Positions 23,551 through 35,224 of a DNA stretch of 64,000 nt are shown here, one piece after another (the stretch's first letter is position 1; each line of letters opens with the position of its first letter). The stretch is taken from NCBI GenBank assembly GCA_022609375.1, contig JAGKQE010000059.1, forward strand, positions 119,345 through 183,344, in the 5' to 3' direction. Origin of the DNA: Xenosphaeropsis pyriputrescens. Taxonomy: Eukaryota; Ascomycota; Leotiomycetes; Phacidiales; Phacidiaceae. The notes beneath the pieces are model-generated. The model was not told the DNA's origin. It worked only from the letters and a program-made list of their open reading frames with translations, and ran no database searches. A program made the translations under genes and the position numbers.

Positions 23551-25231
23551 TCACCTCCCCCAGCCTCCGAAAGCCCCACCTCCTTCTCCCCCGGCAGCCA
23601 CAGCGGGTGATTTAGCTGGTCGCAATCTCAATCCAACATCTCTGGTGAGTTTGTCACCCAAGACCTTCAAACTCGTGACAGCAGCATTTGTCTCGAGAGC
23701 TCTGGCTGGGAAATCAACAACAGCGACTTGAATTGCCGCTCGACCGGCGGAGCCGTAGAGCATCATAAAGCGTTGTTCGTGATTCTCGATGAGAGCCCTG
23801 AGAACGATGTAATGGGTTGAAGAGGCCTCAGTAGAGGGCGTGCCGACGATAGCCGCAACACTCATCCAGTATTTTGGTGGTGGATAGGGATTCTTAAGTC
23901 GGGTCTTGGAAAAGTCACGTAAAGAAATGGATGCATAGCCGGCCCCAAGACCTGTCATGCGCGTGTTGTGCTGTTGATCCGGCACCCATTGACCTTCGTT
24001 CCTCTTCCAACCTAGTCGGGCACGTCCTTCTTCTGTTTTCTCGCTTCCTCGAGCACCCCACAGGACGGGACAAACAGCACGGAACTTCGCCATGAGAATG
24101 TCGATCATGGATTCGCCACGCCAGCAATTATCCACGCGGGCAAAGACTGAGACGGCTGCTACACCGATCGGGTCAGCGGCCCGAGGGGTAACACCAGCTT
24201 CATCGATGAATTGTGAAATGATAGCTTTGGCGAAGATGTTGAGGAGGTAAATGAAGAGCGATGGAAGTTGGTCGCCATTGTTTACTGCTCCTTGAGCTGG
24301 CTCTGGCTTCTTAAGGAGGACCATACCTGGATCGACAGGTGGACTGGGTATCGATGTGAGAGCCTCTTTCAACACCGCACAAATCTTGTCAATCTACAAT
24401 ACTGTCAGCTTATACAGTAACTAGAAAAACAATTGAACCTACAGGTATCTTGTTGGCTCCTTTGCCCTCGGTCAATTGTCCGACAGACTTTCGAATCTCA
24501 CGTCTCATCTCGCCCATCTTCTTCTTGAACTGAATATCCTGCTTTCCATGATCTACCAGAAATTTCCTCAGATTCTTCAATCGCTTGTGTATCTCGAGAT
24601 ACTCATCGGCTCCAGGCAACAGTTTGTATTGAGGTTCTGGGGCTCCTGGAGGTTGAGGCTGTGCAACAGGTACTGGCGGTGCTGGCGGTGCAACTTCAAC
24701 GGGAGCTGGCTTTGGTGGCTCTGGTGTTCTCGCAGGAGGTTCTACTGACTTAGGAGCGGGAGGAACTTCGTTGAGGGATGGTTGCGGAGGAAAAGGTTTT
24801 GGTGCTTCGACCGGCGGAGGTTTGGGATCAGGAATTGGTGTAGACGGCGAAGGTGCAGCGGGCAGTTGAGCTGGTGGTTCAGGGACCGGTGCGGGCTTAG
24901 GAGTTGGAATTGGAATCGATTTCGCCTTGAGCTGTTCAATCTCTGCAGCAGCTCTTGCTCGATCTTCCTCAGCTCGCAAACGATCCTCCTCTCTTTTTAT
25001 TTGCTCTCTCAGTTTTCGTTCCTGTTCGCGTAACTCGTGTTTTCTGAATGCCTTCAATGCATTTTCTCGAATTCGACGATGTTCCTGACGCGCTTCCTGT
25101 AGAGCACTATTATGGACCTCTTCAGTATTGTTGTCGCCATAGAGAATGTGATGTCGCGTTCGCGGGGTGATTTCTATTGTCGCCAATAGGGAATTGAGTT
25201 CTTCGTCATTGTCGGAATCTGAGGACGACAT
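23551..25231 (-). CDS. gle1: mRNA export factor Gle1
   Basis: Two exons, 25231-24443 and 24393-23551 (49 bp intron, phase 0), give 543 residues. Residues ~60-115 are a strongly charged coiled coil (HELREQERKLREQIKREEDR). Residues ~115-205 are Pro/Ala/Val-rich and disordered. From LLPGADEYLEIHKRLKNLRKFL on, the protein matches the Gle1 C-terminal HEAT-like domain, including SLFIYLLNIFAKAIISQF, DPIGVAAVSVFARVD, CPVLWGARGSEKTEEG, LGAGYASISLRDFSK and KYWMSVAAIVGTP. Family knowledge: with inositol hexakisphosphate Gle1 activates the DEAD-box protein Dbp5 at the cytoplasmic face of the nuclear pore to release exported mRNPs. The start codon precedes the acidic MSSSDSDNDEEL. Length is normal. Confidence 0.93.
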
Positions 25232-25642
25232 GGCTACCGAAGCATGATGGGTCGAGTAGCAAGAAGCGACTTATGAAAGGGGAACAAAGGAACAACAGTG
25301 GAGAAGGAATGGGAGGATTGGAGGATTGACGCGAACGTGAAGAAAGAGAGTTCGTGTGAGAGAAATGCGGCCAAAGCGGCAGAATAACGAGGAAGCTCCC
25401 TTGGCGGTGTAGAGGAAAGCGTCAGGTCGGTCATCGGAGAATTTGAAGGACAGGCTGGTGGATTGGCTGAGGCAGAGAGGGACAGAGAGAGAGAGAGAGA
25501 TGCAAGAGATGCAAGAGAGACAGGGTAAGGAGTCTCAGCCACATATTCTTCCTATTCCATGTATCGACAAATATGAGTTGGGTGTTGATATTGAATCATT
25601 GAAAACATCATCGTTGACACCCGTTCTATTGTCGAACTCTCC

Positions 25643-25928
25643 TCAAGTGTTATCTTCTCTGTTGATGTACGACTGGAGACAGCAATGAAGGGAAAATTCG
25701 ACAGCAACAACAATAGCCACAGCAAGCCACAAGATCAGCATGAGATGGAGCTTGAGCCCATCATCATCCTCATCACTTTCACTTTCATCTTCATGCTCGG
25801 GCTCATCACCATCAACCTCAGTCTCAATGCTTTGCTTAGCCGAAGCCCCGAAGCCAAGAGTCAAAAGCCAGTTGCTGGTAGCGGCGATTTGCAGTTCAGC
25901 ACTCTCTTAGCTCCTCTCACAAGAACAT
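25643..25928 (-). CDS. Candidate 79-residue acidic single-pass membrane protein
   Basis: A small spliced model: 25928-25921 (ATGTTCTT) and 25874-25643, with a 46 bp intron having GTGAGA, a GCTGAAC branch-like site and CCAG. The product begins MFFNWLLTLGFG, has an acidic stretch (EPEHEDESESDEDDD), then one strong membrane helix (LMLILWLAVAIVVAVEF) and a short tail. The opposite strand also has an open frame (25685-26023, 112 codons) whose hydrophobic run is the antisense of the acidic run. Acidic Asp/Glu runs are a common real protein feature, so I favour the minus strand, but neither may be real. It lies 410 bp upstream of GLE1 on the same strand. Confidence 0.3.
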
Positions 25929-27353
25929 TGGCACCGTTCTATCCCAGCCGTGCCCACTTCCGTCTTGGGCCTGTCCTTGTCGTGAACTTCTGTGTTCTAC
26001 TGCTCTTGATGATGGAAGGGTGATCCTTCGGTCCTCGCACAAGCTCGTTGGGAGCTGCTGGACAGAGCTCGAGGGGAGCTCTGGTACTTTACGACTTACT
26101 TCTGCGCTTCTGGCTGGTACTTTTAGTGCTCAGATAGAGAGAGTACTGTACTAGGAGCGAGTTCCCCGAAATTTGCTGCTTGTCTCTTTGTCACTTGTAC
26201 CCTGTGCGTTCGTGCGTCACTTATGTCGTTACGCCTGCTCCTTATTTACGCTCGTGTTGTAAATTGGTGATCGTGGAGCACGAGCAGCAAGTAGAGTTGG
26301 CTTGGACTTCTATTCAGATCAATCAATGCTCAGGAGAATATGTATGACCGAGAGAGCACAAGGCAATTATTCAAGTACGTACCTACCTATGTGCCTGTAC
26401 AAATTGAGAGTATGAATAGAGTAAGATGACATGTATGGAAGCCTTCTTCTTCATATGAATATGAATATGGAAGTCGGCAGTGGAACGAGGTAAGTAATAA
26501 TGAACAACGAATAAGGAGTTGACTATTGTTGCTTCAGGAGATCAGCCATCAGCCAGCCAAGATGGCATAGTACAGATGAATAGGTGGGTGAAAATGTCCA
26601 TACAATAGGCAGGTATGGATACAGTAATACATGAACAACACTTGTTGCTATGAAGTCATAAGAGGATTGTGGAAAGTGGTCTTCTTGTCTTCTGCTTTGT
26701 TTGCACATGGCAGAGATGTGAATAACGCACGCACACGGACATGGAACGGAAGATAGAGTGAAGATAGGCTAAAAGGAGAAACACGAAGTATGGATACGTA
26801 TATAGTACAATGTAGCTTGGTTGAAGCCGCACGGAGCAAAGCAAGGGAGAGAGAGAGAGACACGACGGGGCTGTTGATATGTATATACATATATATGTAC
26901 TTATACCTATACACAGATACGTATATGTTGTGTATCCCATGCAAGAAGTACAGAGATATATCGTCATCATCACTTTACAGTAATATCACAGCTTGAGAGA
27001 GGTATGGGCATTGGCATAGGCATGAGCCCGAGCGCATTCATATGGATACAATAAAGTAGATGAGATAACTGCATAGACAACAGCTTCTTTGTTGACGAAA
27101 GGCGTATTATTATAACCGTCTGCAAGCGTCGGTTGTTGTGTTGCTCTTGATGTTCTTGTCTTGTCAAGTAGGATGAGAATGAGGATGATCATAAAATCAT
27201 AAAGCCAGAATGGAACAGAATAGAGTAGAGTAGAGTAGAGTAGAGGAGATGAATCCCTTGAGATATTGATCTGACGATCCTCTTTCTTACACTCTTTTGT
27301 GCCCCTTTGCCTTCTCTCCGTTCTCCTATTTCCCCTTCCACCTGAAGTCATTG

Positions 27354-27437
27354 ACATCAACATCAACAGCATCAACAACATCAACATCATCAACATCATC
27401 AACATCATCAACATCATCAACATCATCGTCATCGTCG
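27354..27437. repeat. (CATCAA)n / (CATCAT)n repeat
   Basis: About 84 bases of CATCAA and CATCATCAA units in the probable SSD1 leader. Confidence 0.85.
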
Positions 27438-27903
27438 CTTCCAGCATCCATCCATACACACACCCTCACTCTCTCTCTCTCTCTCCTCTCCTCTACTCTC
27501 CTCCACCCCCAGCCACTCCGGTCTCCATCTCAATCACCTCACTTCGCCTCACCTCGCCATCATTGACCATGGGCCATGGACCATTGACACCGACTACCGA
27601 TCACTGACCACCACGCCAATCAGTCCTCACTCAACCTACGACCTACCTTGCCCACCTTGCCTGCTTGACTGATCTCACTTCTCCACACAATCCTTTTACC
27701 TATTAACCTACCTACCTACCTTCCTACCTACACCTACTCCTACTCCTGCTCCTACATAGCTCTCCCCCTCCCTCTCTCTACTCCTCCCACTACCGCCATC
27801 CAGACTACATCACCACATATTCTCTTCGAGATCAATACTCTCTCTCCAACTCCCCACATACTACTCTCTCTATCTACTCTCTCTACAAAGGATCAATTCA
27901 ATC

Positions 27904-27948
27904 GATCAACCAATCAACCAATCAACCAACCAATCAATCAATCAATCA
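27904..27948. repeat. (CAAC/CAAT) tetramer-octamer repeat
   Basis: Repeated ATCAACCA and ATCA units, plus strand, ~230 bases before the SSD1 start codon. Confidence 0.8.
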
Positions 27949-28173
27949 TCCCACAATCGTCCTCGAATCTCTCGAGTCGTTCCTTCAACAAACAAAACCA
28001 AAAAATCACACATCTTAATCCGCACGCTCCCAGGATCCACTTAGGTCCCTCCTTTATATTCTTTGAAAAGCTCCCACGACTCTCACAAAAATTCCTGCCT
28101 ACGGTGGTCAACTACATACCTCATCGTCCCCGCGCACTCAACGTGCATTTGTGCTCTGAGTAAATAGTCAGTC

Positions 28174-31100
28174 ATGTCGCAACAACAGCAGCCTCAAGGC
28201 CCTCCGACGAGCGGTGTTCAGGGCCCATCTGGTCGCCGCCTGCACATCGCTCATCGAAGAAGTCCATCGGAGCTGACACCGTTGATGAGCATGTTCTCGT
28301 CTCCTGGAAGTACGTATTATCTTCAATCTCACCACATGGCTGCTACAAATTTCAATGTCGGAATCCCATCTCAATCCCCTTGTCAGAGTTGCTGGCATCA
28401 ATAAATCTGGCTTCTGCATCATGCTGACAGCTCGTGCTTATCTGTAGTGGAACAACTGGCTATTCAGCAGCAAATCGAGCTATTGCAACAACAGCAGCAA
28501 CAAATTCAGGCTACACACCAGCAATATGTGAATATGGGCATGATCCCACCAACGCAGCACCTGGCTCCGAATAGTGCCTACAACCCGCTCCAGCAGCAAA
28601 TGAACAACATGTCGCCACAGAGTGGCTTCCAGTTCCCCGGACAGCTTCAACAAGCTCCAATGGGTGCTCCGACGCAGCCATTATCTCATCGTCGTAATCA
28701 GTCGGCACTTCCGAACATGGGAATGGGTCCTCCACCAGCTCCATCGTCCGGAGCTTCGGGTTCAGGATTTGGGGATTTCAGTCTGGGCAACAATCAAACT
28801 GCGGCTCGAGGCGAGAACACACCTGCCCGTGGCGGACGTGGTGGACCACCGGGCGGTGGGCATCAGCGTCGCCATTCTCTCGCTCTGCCAGAGGCCAAGA
28901 AGGCGGCGGAACTTGCTCAACAAAAAAGAACCACGTCCGGATTTCAATTCCCAATCCCGGGCTCTACAGGAGCTTCCTCTGTTGCAAACACCGACCGTTC
29001 AGTCAGTCCCGGAAACACTGACGATAAGAACACTCAAGGAGCTGCTCCACAACAGCAGGGAGCACAAAGTGGTTTGAATGCCCCGAGAGCCGGACGTGGT
29101 GGTCATGGTCGCAGTCAGAGTATGGCTGTGGGGGCAGGTGCTCGAGGCGGTGCGTCCCAGAGAGGTGGCGGATCCTTCCAATTCCCACCCCCAATGGCGA
29201 CTACCGATGCAGGAGCCAATGGTCAAACCAATGATTTCCAGCGCCGTGGCAGTGGACACGCCCGTCAGGGTTCCAGGAACTTTGACGGCAATTGGAGAAC
29301 CGCTGCACCATCTCAAGGTCAGCAGGAACAGCAAGCACCAATGGGTAACTTTGGCCAAGGACAATCTCAGGGCTTTCAACCTGGTCATCGTACTCGTGCG
29401 TCCATGGGTGGACAGTCTGTTAATTCTGTGGGCAACTTCCAATACGGAGGTCAACCACAAATTGTGCAGCTTCCACAAGGACAGATGGCTCTTCTCCAGC
29501 AGCCATTGTACGCAGGTCAGCAATTGAACCCGCTCCAGATGAACCAGCTCCAGGCTCTCCAAGCTGCACAGATGAATTCTCAACACATGACCGGTCTTCA
29601 AGGAAGCCAGCATGCTCCTCAGGGCGGTCAGAACAACCAACAGCAGCGAAAGACCTTGTTCACTCCTTATCTCCCACAGGCTACCCTTCCAGCTTTGCTC
29701 GGCGATGGTCAGCTTGTTTCTGGTATTCTCCGTGTCAACAAGAAGAATCGAAGCGATGCCTACGTGTCAACACAGGATGGACTTCTCGATGCCGATATCT
29801 TTATTTGTGGGAGTAAAGATCGTAACCGTGCTTTAGAGGGCGACCTTGTTGCTGTTGAACTTTTGGACGTGGACGAGGTCTGGGGACAGAAGCGCGAGAA
29901 GGAAGAGAAGAAGAAGCGTAAAGATATCACTGATACAAGAACTGGAGGCAGCGATCGTCGTGAATCCACCAGCCACGAGCAGGCTTCCAGCGGTGCGGAG
30001 GGCGGCATAAAAAGACGCGGTAGTCTCCGCCAGAGACCAACACAGAAGAAGAATGACGACGTCGAAGTTGAAGGACAGAGCTTGCTTCTGGTTGAGGAGG
30101 AGGAAGTCAATGATGAACAGAAGCCACTCTATGCCGGTCACATCGTTGCAGTTATCGAGCGTGTTGCTGGACAAATGTTCTCTGGAACCCTCGGTCTTTT
30201 GCGACCCAGTAGCCAGGCCACCAAGGAGAAGCAAGAAGCCGAGCGCCAGGCTCGCGATGGTAACTCTGGTCGCCACCAAGAGCAGCGTCAGCAGGACAAG
30301 CCAAAGATTGTTTGGTTTAAACCTACTGATAAGCGTGTACCACTGATCGCTATTCCTACTGAGCAAGCACCACGAGACTTCGTTGAGAAGCACCAAGATT
30401 ATGCTGATCGCATTTTTGTTGCCTGTATCAAGCGTTGGCCAATCACTTCTCTTCATCCATTCGGTACTCTCGTTGAGCAGCTCGGAAAGATGGGAGAATT
30501 GAAGGTTGAAACCGATGCTCTCCTCCGAGACAACAACTTTGCTTCTGATGAGTTTTCGGACGCTGTTATTCGCAGTGTTGGCTTGGATGATTGGTCCTTG
30601 GAGAAGGAAGATCAGGAGGCTATTGCAAGCCGTCGCGATTTCCGGGACGAGAAGACCTTCACTATTGATCCAAATGGTGCAAATGAACTCGACGATGCAA
30701 TTCATGTTAAGACCGAGGCCAATGGACAAATCGAAATCGGTATCCATATCGCAGATGTAGCACACTTCATCAAGGCCAACTCCCTCGTTGACCGCGAGGC
30801 CAAGAAGCGAGGAACAGCAGTGTACCTTATGAACCGTGCCTGCAACATGCTTCCACCAAAGTTGGCTTCTGAGATCTGCTCCTTGACCCCTGGCCAAGAG
30901 CGTCTTACTGTCAGTGTGGTATTCAAGGTCAATGCACAGACTGGAGCTATCAACAACGATGACACCTGGATTGGGAAGGGTATAATCAAGAGTTCTGGCA
31001 AGTTGACATATAAGGAGGTTGATGCAGTCCTTTCTGGTGACAGCAATGTGAAGCTTGAAGGCGCTGAAGTCAAGGACATTCAAATCCTCAATGCGGTTGC

Positions 31101-32535
31101 TGAGAAGTTCCGCGAGGCACGTTTGGGCTCTGATGGCGAGACTATTGCTCCCTTGAGACTGATGTACCAATTGGACGATGAAAATGTCCCAGTCGAACAC
31201 AACATCTTCGATTCTACTCCATCCCATGAACTCATCGAGGAGCTTATGCACAAGGCGAATGCCTTTGTCGCCCAGAAGATCGCTGCTGGTCTCCCAGAAA
31301 AGGCTTTGCTTCGTCGCCAATCTGCTCCAAACCCAAGACGTCTCCAACTCTTTGTTGACCGCATGACTAGAATTGGTTACGATATTGATGCTTCAAGCAG
31401 CGGTACTCTGCAAAACAGCCTTTTCAAGGTCGACGACACTGGTATTCGCAAGGGTCTGGAGACGCTCCTTGTGAAGGCTATGCATCGTGCGAAGTACTGC
31501 GTTGCCGGAAAGACTCCGCAACACCTTCTTCCACACTATGCCTTGAACCTTCCCCTCTACACTCATTTCACCAACCCATCTCGTCGATATGCTGATCTTA
31601 TTGTTCACCGACAACTCGAGGCTGTGCTTTCTGAGGGCAAGATCGAGTACACAGAGGACATTGATTCTTTGGTCAAGACTGCTGATCAGTGCAATACCAA
31701 GAAGGATTCTGCACAGAACGCCCAGGAACAGAGTGTTCATATCGAATCCTGCCGAATCATGGACAAGAAGCGCGAGGATCTTGGTGGCGACCTTATTAGC
31801 GAGGGCATTGTTGTTTGTGTCTACGAGTCTGCTTTTGACGTGTTGATTCCGGAATATGGCTTTGAGAAGCGTGTTCACTGCGATCAATTGCCACTCAAGA
31901 AGGCCGAGTTCCGCAAGAACGAGCGTGTTCTTGAGCTTTACTGGGAGAAGGGCGTGCCGTCATCTGCCTTCGTTCCAGAGGACGAAAGACCAAAGGCTGG
32001 TGCTTCTCAGCGTGCCTCGAACGCTGCATCAGCCGCTAAGGCCGCTGCTGCCGCTGATAGAGCCCGCCAAGAACACGAGGAGGCTCAACGTAAACACATG
32101 GAGACTGGAACAATCTCCACTGATGATGTTGATGCTCTCTTTGACGATGATGATGACAATGCTTCAGATGTTGCCGATAGCATGGCTGGTGTCTCTCTCG
32201 GAGAGAGACCTACTCAATCTGTGCCACCATCCCCAACCAAGGGCTCTCTCGGCCCGGGATCGGATCTCCACCGCACTCATTCTGATTCTCGTGTCCCAAC
32301 TATCGAGTCTAAGTTGACGAACAAGGACAAATACCTCAAGTTCTTTACTCTCAGAGAGGAGGGTGGTGAGTATATCCAGGACATCACCGAGATGACTCGT
32401 GTTCCTGTCATTTTAAAGACAGATCTTTCCAAGAGTCCTCCGTAAGTTTTTACCGTTGATGAAGCAATACGGAAAAGTAACTGATTTTTTACTAGATGTC
32501 TCACTATCCGCTCCCTCAACCCATATGCTCTTTGA
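28174..32535 (+). CDS. ssd1: Ssd1, RNase II-like translational repressor
   Basis: Three exons, 28174-28309, 28448-32441 and 32496-32535 (introns 138 and 54 bp), give 1389 residues. The ATG of MEQLAIQQQ is formed across the first junction, and the last exon adds the C-terminus CLTIRSLNPYAL. The N-terminal ~420 residues are Gln/Gly/Ser-rich and disordered. They carry at least five H-x-R-x-x-S sites (near S32, S131, S189, S270, S321), the NDR/Cbk1 kinase consensus. Cold-shock-like domains and an RNase II domain (FTIDPNGANELDDA at ~783) follow. Family knowledge: Ssd1 is a nuclease-dead RNA-binding protein that restrains translation of cell-wall mRNAs under Cbk1 control. Length (yeast ~1250) and order fit well. 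Confidence 0.95.
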
Positions 32536-34172
32536 GCAGAAAATTATTCGACATAGATATATCACTTAACAGGCCTATTGACTTATAAGCCTCCCCTCTA
32601 CATAAGCAGACTATGGAATATATGACTAGAGCGTGGCAGCACGCCTTCACTGGCTTTTTTGGTTGAGCAACCATAGCGATTTAGGAGAGATAATGGGAGT
32701 GGTGGATGGAGTGCAAGCATATACGAATAGTACAGGTGGGGTGCCATTCTGTATTCGGTCAGATTTTGGTCTGGGGGAGTGATTGTGTGATTGTGTGATT
32801 GTGTGATGGTGTGATGGGTGACGGATGGTGGATGATGAGGTTCTTTCTTAGGAGCATGTGCATATTAGTCGATTGAAATTTATTCTTGTCGAGATGCTTT
32901 ATCCTTTCCGTATCGACCAAGGCATTGAAGTTGAAAGAAAAGACATGATGGGATGTACGAAAGGTCTATTAGATGGAACACAAAAGAGGCCACCCGCTTG
33001 GTTCCTGTGCCCTCCATTGCAATTGACTGGATTCCGTGATCTACAGGGATGGAGTGTAATAATTTCTGGGTGCAGCAAATGCATTGATGCTTGCTTGTCT
33101 TGACGCTGAACCACTCCCTGCCAAGGCTTGGGAAACACACATAAGCTCCGTGACAGGGGGTAGAGATGGGGCGGGTGCATGCGAATCCGTGATATGCTGC
33201 TGCATGATGGAACTCTTCGGCCCTGGTTGCGTCGTGTACTCATATGGTCCCGAAGTAGGTTTGAAGTTCGTGATAGTGTGTAATGTCGATGTTGATGTCG
33301 ATGTTGATGTTGATACTGATGAGATGCAATTGGATGTAGGGGTGATGGGTAGATTGAGTGCTTACTTGAATTGTGGATATATATCACCATTATATTTTCC
33401 GTCAGTTCGCACATCGAAATATGGAGAGTGACATACACAAATCAACACAGACCTCTATCTGATTTCTTCTAGAGGTTAGTTTGAATTTATGTACAAAGAA
33501 GCTTCCATTGAATCGTCGCTCGACATCGGCTCCCGCACCGCCGGCAATGCGCATGCAGCCCGCAGCACGCCCACCTCAAACGACCTCAAAACCCACCCAA
33601 AACACTTGCCCTCCATCTCATCTCCACGCATTCTCCGTCCTACAAACCCGCCAAAGCGCTCAACAAGCTTCGGGACTATGTTGCTGAAGCATAGGGATAA
33701 GGTTATCGAGCAGGGTTGCTGCGCCGGGAACCACTCGCGCCCTGGCGTTAGGGCGGTGGGTAGGTGGGATCGTTGACGGCGGTTGGGAGTAAGGGGACCG
33801 GATGGAGGCTTTCCATGCCAAGAGACGATGGCTATACTGCCGTCATGGGATGGATGGGATGGGATGGGGTGCCTGTGCGGTGATATGGATTTGTATATGT
33901 AAGAGGGAGGTTCTTCTGTTTGGATTTTTTGTAGCCACTTTTGCAATCGAACTTCTGTTTTGATAATTCTTTTTTCTGTTTTCGCTCTCTTTTCGAGCAG
34001 GCCTCTCTCTTTCTCTGGTAGATTTGAGCTTTAGTCGTTCTTTTGGTGTGTGCTTCTCTGTATTCTAATTTCACAGGCTGGGACTGGCACTTTTTAATCC
34101 ATATTCTTTCTTTTTATATCCGACCACTCAATATTCGCTCGTACGCCGACCATTTTCGGATCAGTTTAAGAA
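32536..34172. other. Intergenic, 1.6 kb
   Basis: 3' region of SSD1 and promoter of the Rds1-like gene. Contains a GTGATTGT repeat and a GATGTTGATGTC run near 33285-33320. Overlapping short ORFs on both strands show no recognisable content. A TATA-like TTTTTATATC lies about 55-65 bases before the next ATG. Confidence 0.5.
32779..32817. repeat. (GTGATTGT)n octamer repeat
   Basis: Three perfect copies plus degenerate GTGATGGT copies. Confidence 0.8.
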
Positions 34173-35224
34173 ATGCCGAGCATGAGGGAAATCTTTGGTT
34201 TGATCGTGGGAATGGCGGTCTTTGCCAGCGCTCTTCCAGCTCAGCCGAGGCTCACCGAGAGGCAACTCGATCTATATTACCTTTCAAAGAGGCAAAATGC
34301 CGCAGCAGCTGCAGCTGGTCTCAATGATGTGGATATTCTTCAATTGTATGATCAATCCTCGTTCCAGCTTTGAAGCATGACTAACGACTATGCTTAGTGC
34401 CCTGACTCTTGAAAACCTCGAGACAGCTTTCTACCAACAAGGCTTTGCAAAATTCCCTGATTCGGACTTCACTGCGCTAGGCCTTTCAACTACAGATATT
34501 ACAAATCTAAAATCCATCGGGTCTACAGAGCAGACACATGTGACCACCCTCGACAGCGCCATTGCAGCCACAGGCACCCAGCCAGTGCAGCCATGTACAT
34601 ACAAGTTCGGCTTTACCGATGCAGCAGCAATGGTAGCCACAGCAAGCACTTTGGAGAACATTGGTGTATCAGCGTAGGTTCTTCAGACTTAACACTCGCC
34701 TCGTATTCTAACATATCCACAGTTATCTCGGCGCGGCGCCCCTTGTCTCTTCATCCGCCATCCTCGGCGTAGCTGCCCAGATCGTGACAGTTGAAGCCCG
34801 TCACCAGACCTTCATCCGAACCGCCAGCAAAGCCGCAGCTGTGCCGTCAGCATTCGATACCCCTCTCGGTGTACGCAGTGTGTTCACACTCGCCGCTGGC
34901 TTTATCGACTCCTGCCCGTCGGGAAGCAACCTCGCCATTACCCCCTTCCCCGCTATCACCATGACTGGAGCGGCACCTGCTGCTGTTGCGGCTGGAACAA
35001 GCCTGGCTTTGACAACTACGGCTACCGGCGCTACATTTTGCTCCTTCACCAATGGTGGTCTGCCTGGCGGGAGTGTTTTTGCGGCCTTTGATGGGGCGGC
35101 GTGTACTGTGCCGCAGAATTTAGCTGGTGAGACATATGTACATTTGACAAACGCAGGGCCTTCAACTGGGGTTTTGGATGATAGCATCATTGTTGCTGGG
35201 CCGATGGTCATTGCCATTGGCTAA
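34173..35224 (+). CDS. Secreted ferritin-like (Rds1-type) protein
   Basis: Three exons, 34173-34345, 34398-34673 and 34723-35224 (introns 52 and 49 bp), give 316 residues. A signal peptide is clear (REIFGLIVGMAVFASALPA). The ferritin_2-type helical domain follows, with the helix motifs TLENLETAFYQQGF, STEQTHVTTLDSAI, ASTLENIGVSAYLGAA and VTVEARHQTF. These supply the repeated Glu and Glu-x-x-His residues expected of a diiron or diiron-like bundle. The last ~100 residues are Ala/Gly/Thr-rich. Family knowledge: fungal Rds1/ferritin-like secreted proteins respond to stress and starvation; the biochemical activity is not established. Start chosen at the first ATG before the signal peptide (a second lies at residue 4). 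Confidence 0.85.

Larger units (their letters stand above)
25929..28173. other. Long intergenic / SSD1 promoter and leader
   Basis: The left ~1.3 kb shows no gene. From about 27290 the plus strand becomes C/T- and CA-rich for ~880 bases with very few ATGs, as expected of a long transcribed leader. It holds a CATCAA repeat, several CTCTCTCT tracts and the sequence CCAACT at 27846-27851. Confidence 0.55.

Noticed and set aside
29833..31347. 504-codon open frame antisense to SSD1
   Set aside because: It lies wholly within the conserved SSD1 coding sequence. Its long openness follows from codon bias of the sense strand, and its translation has no recognisable domain.
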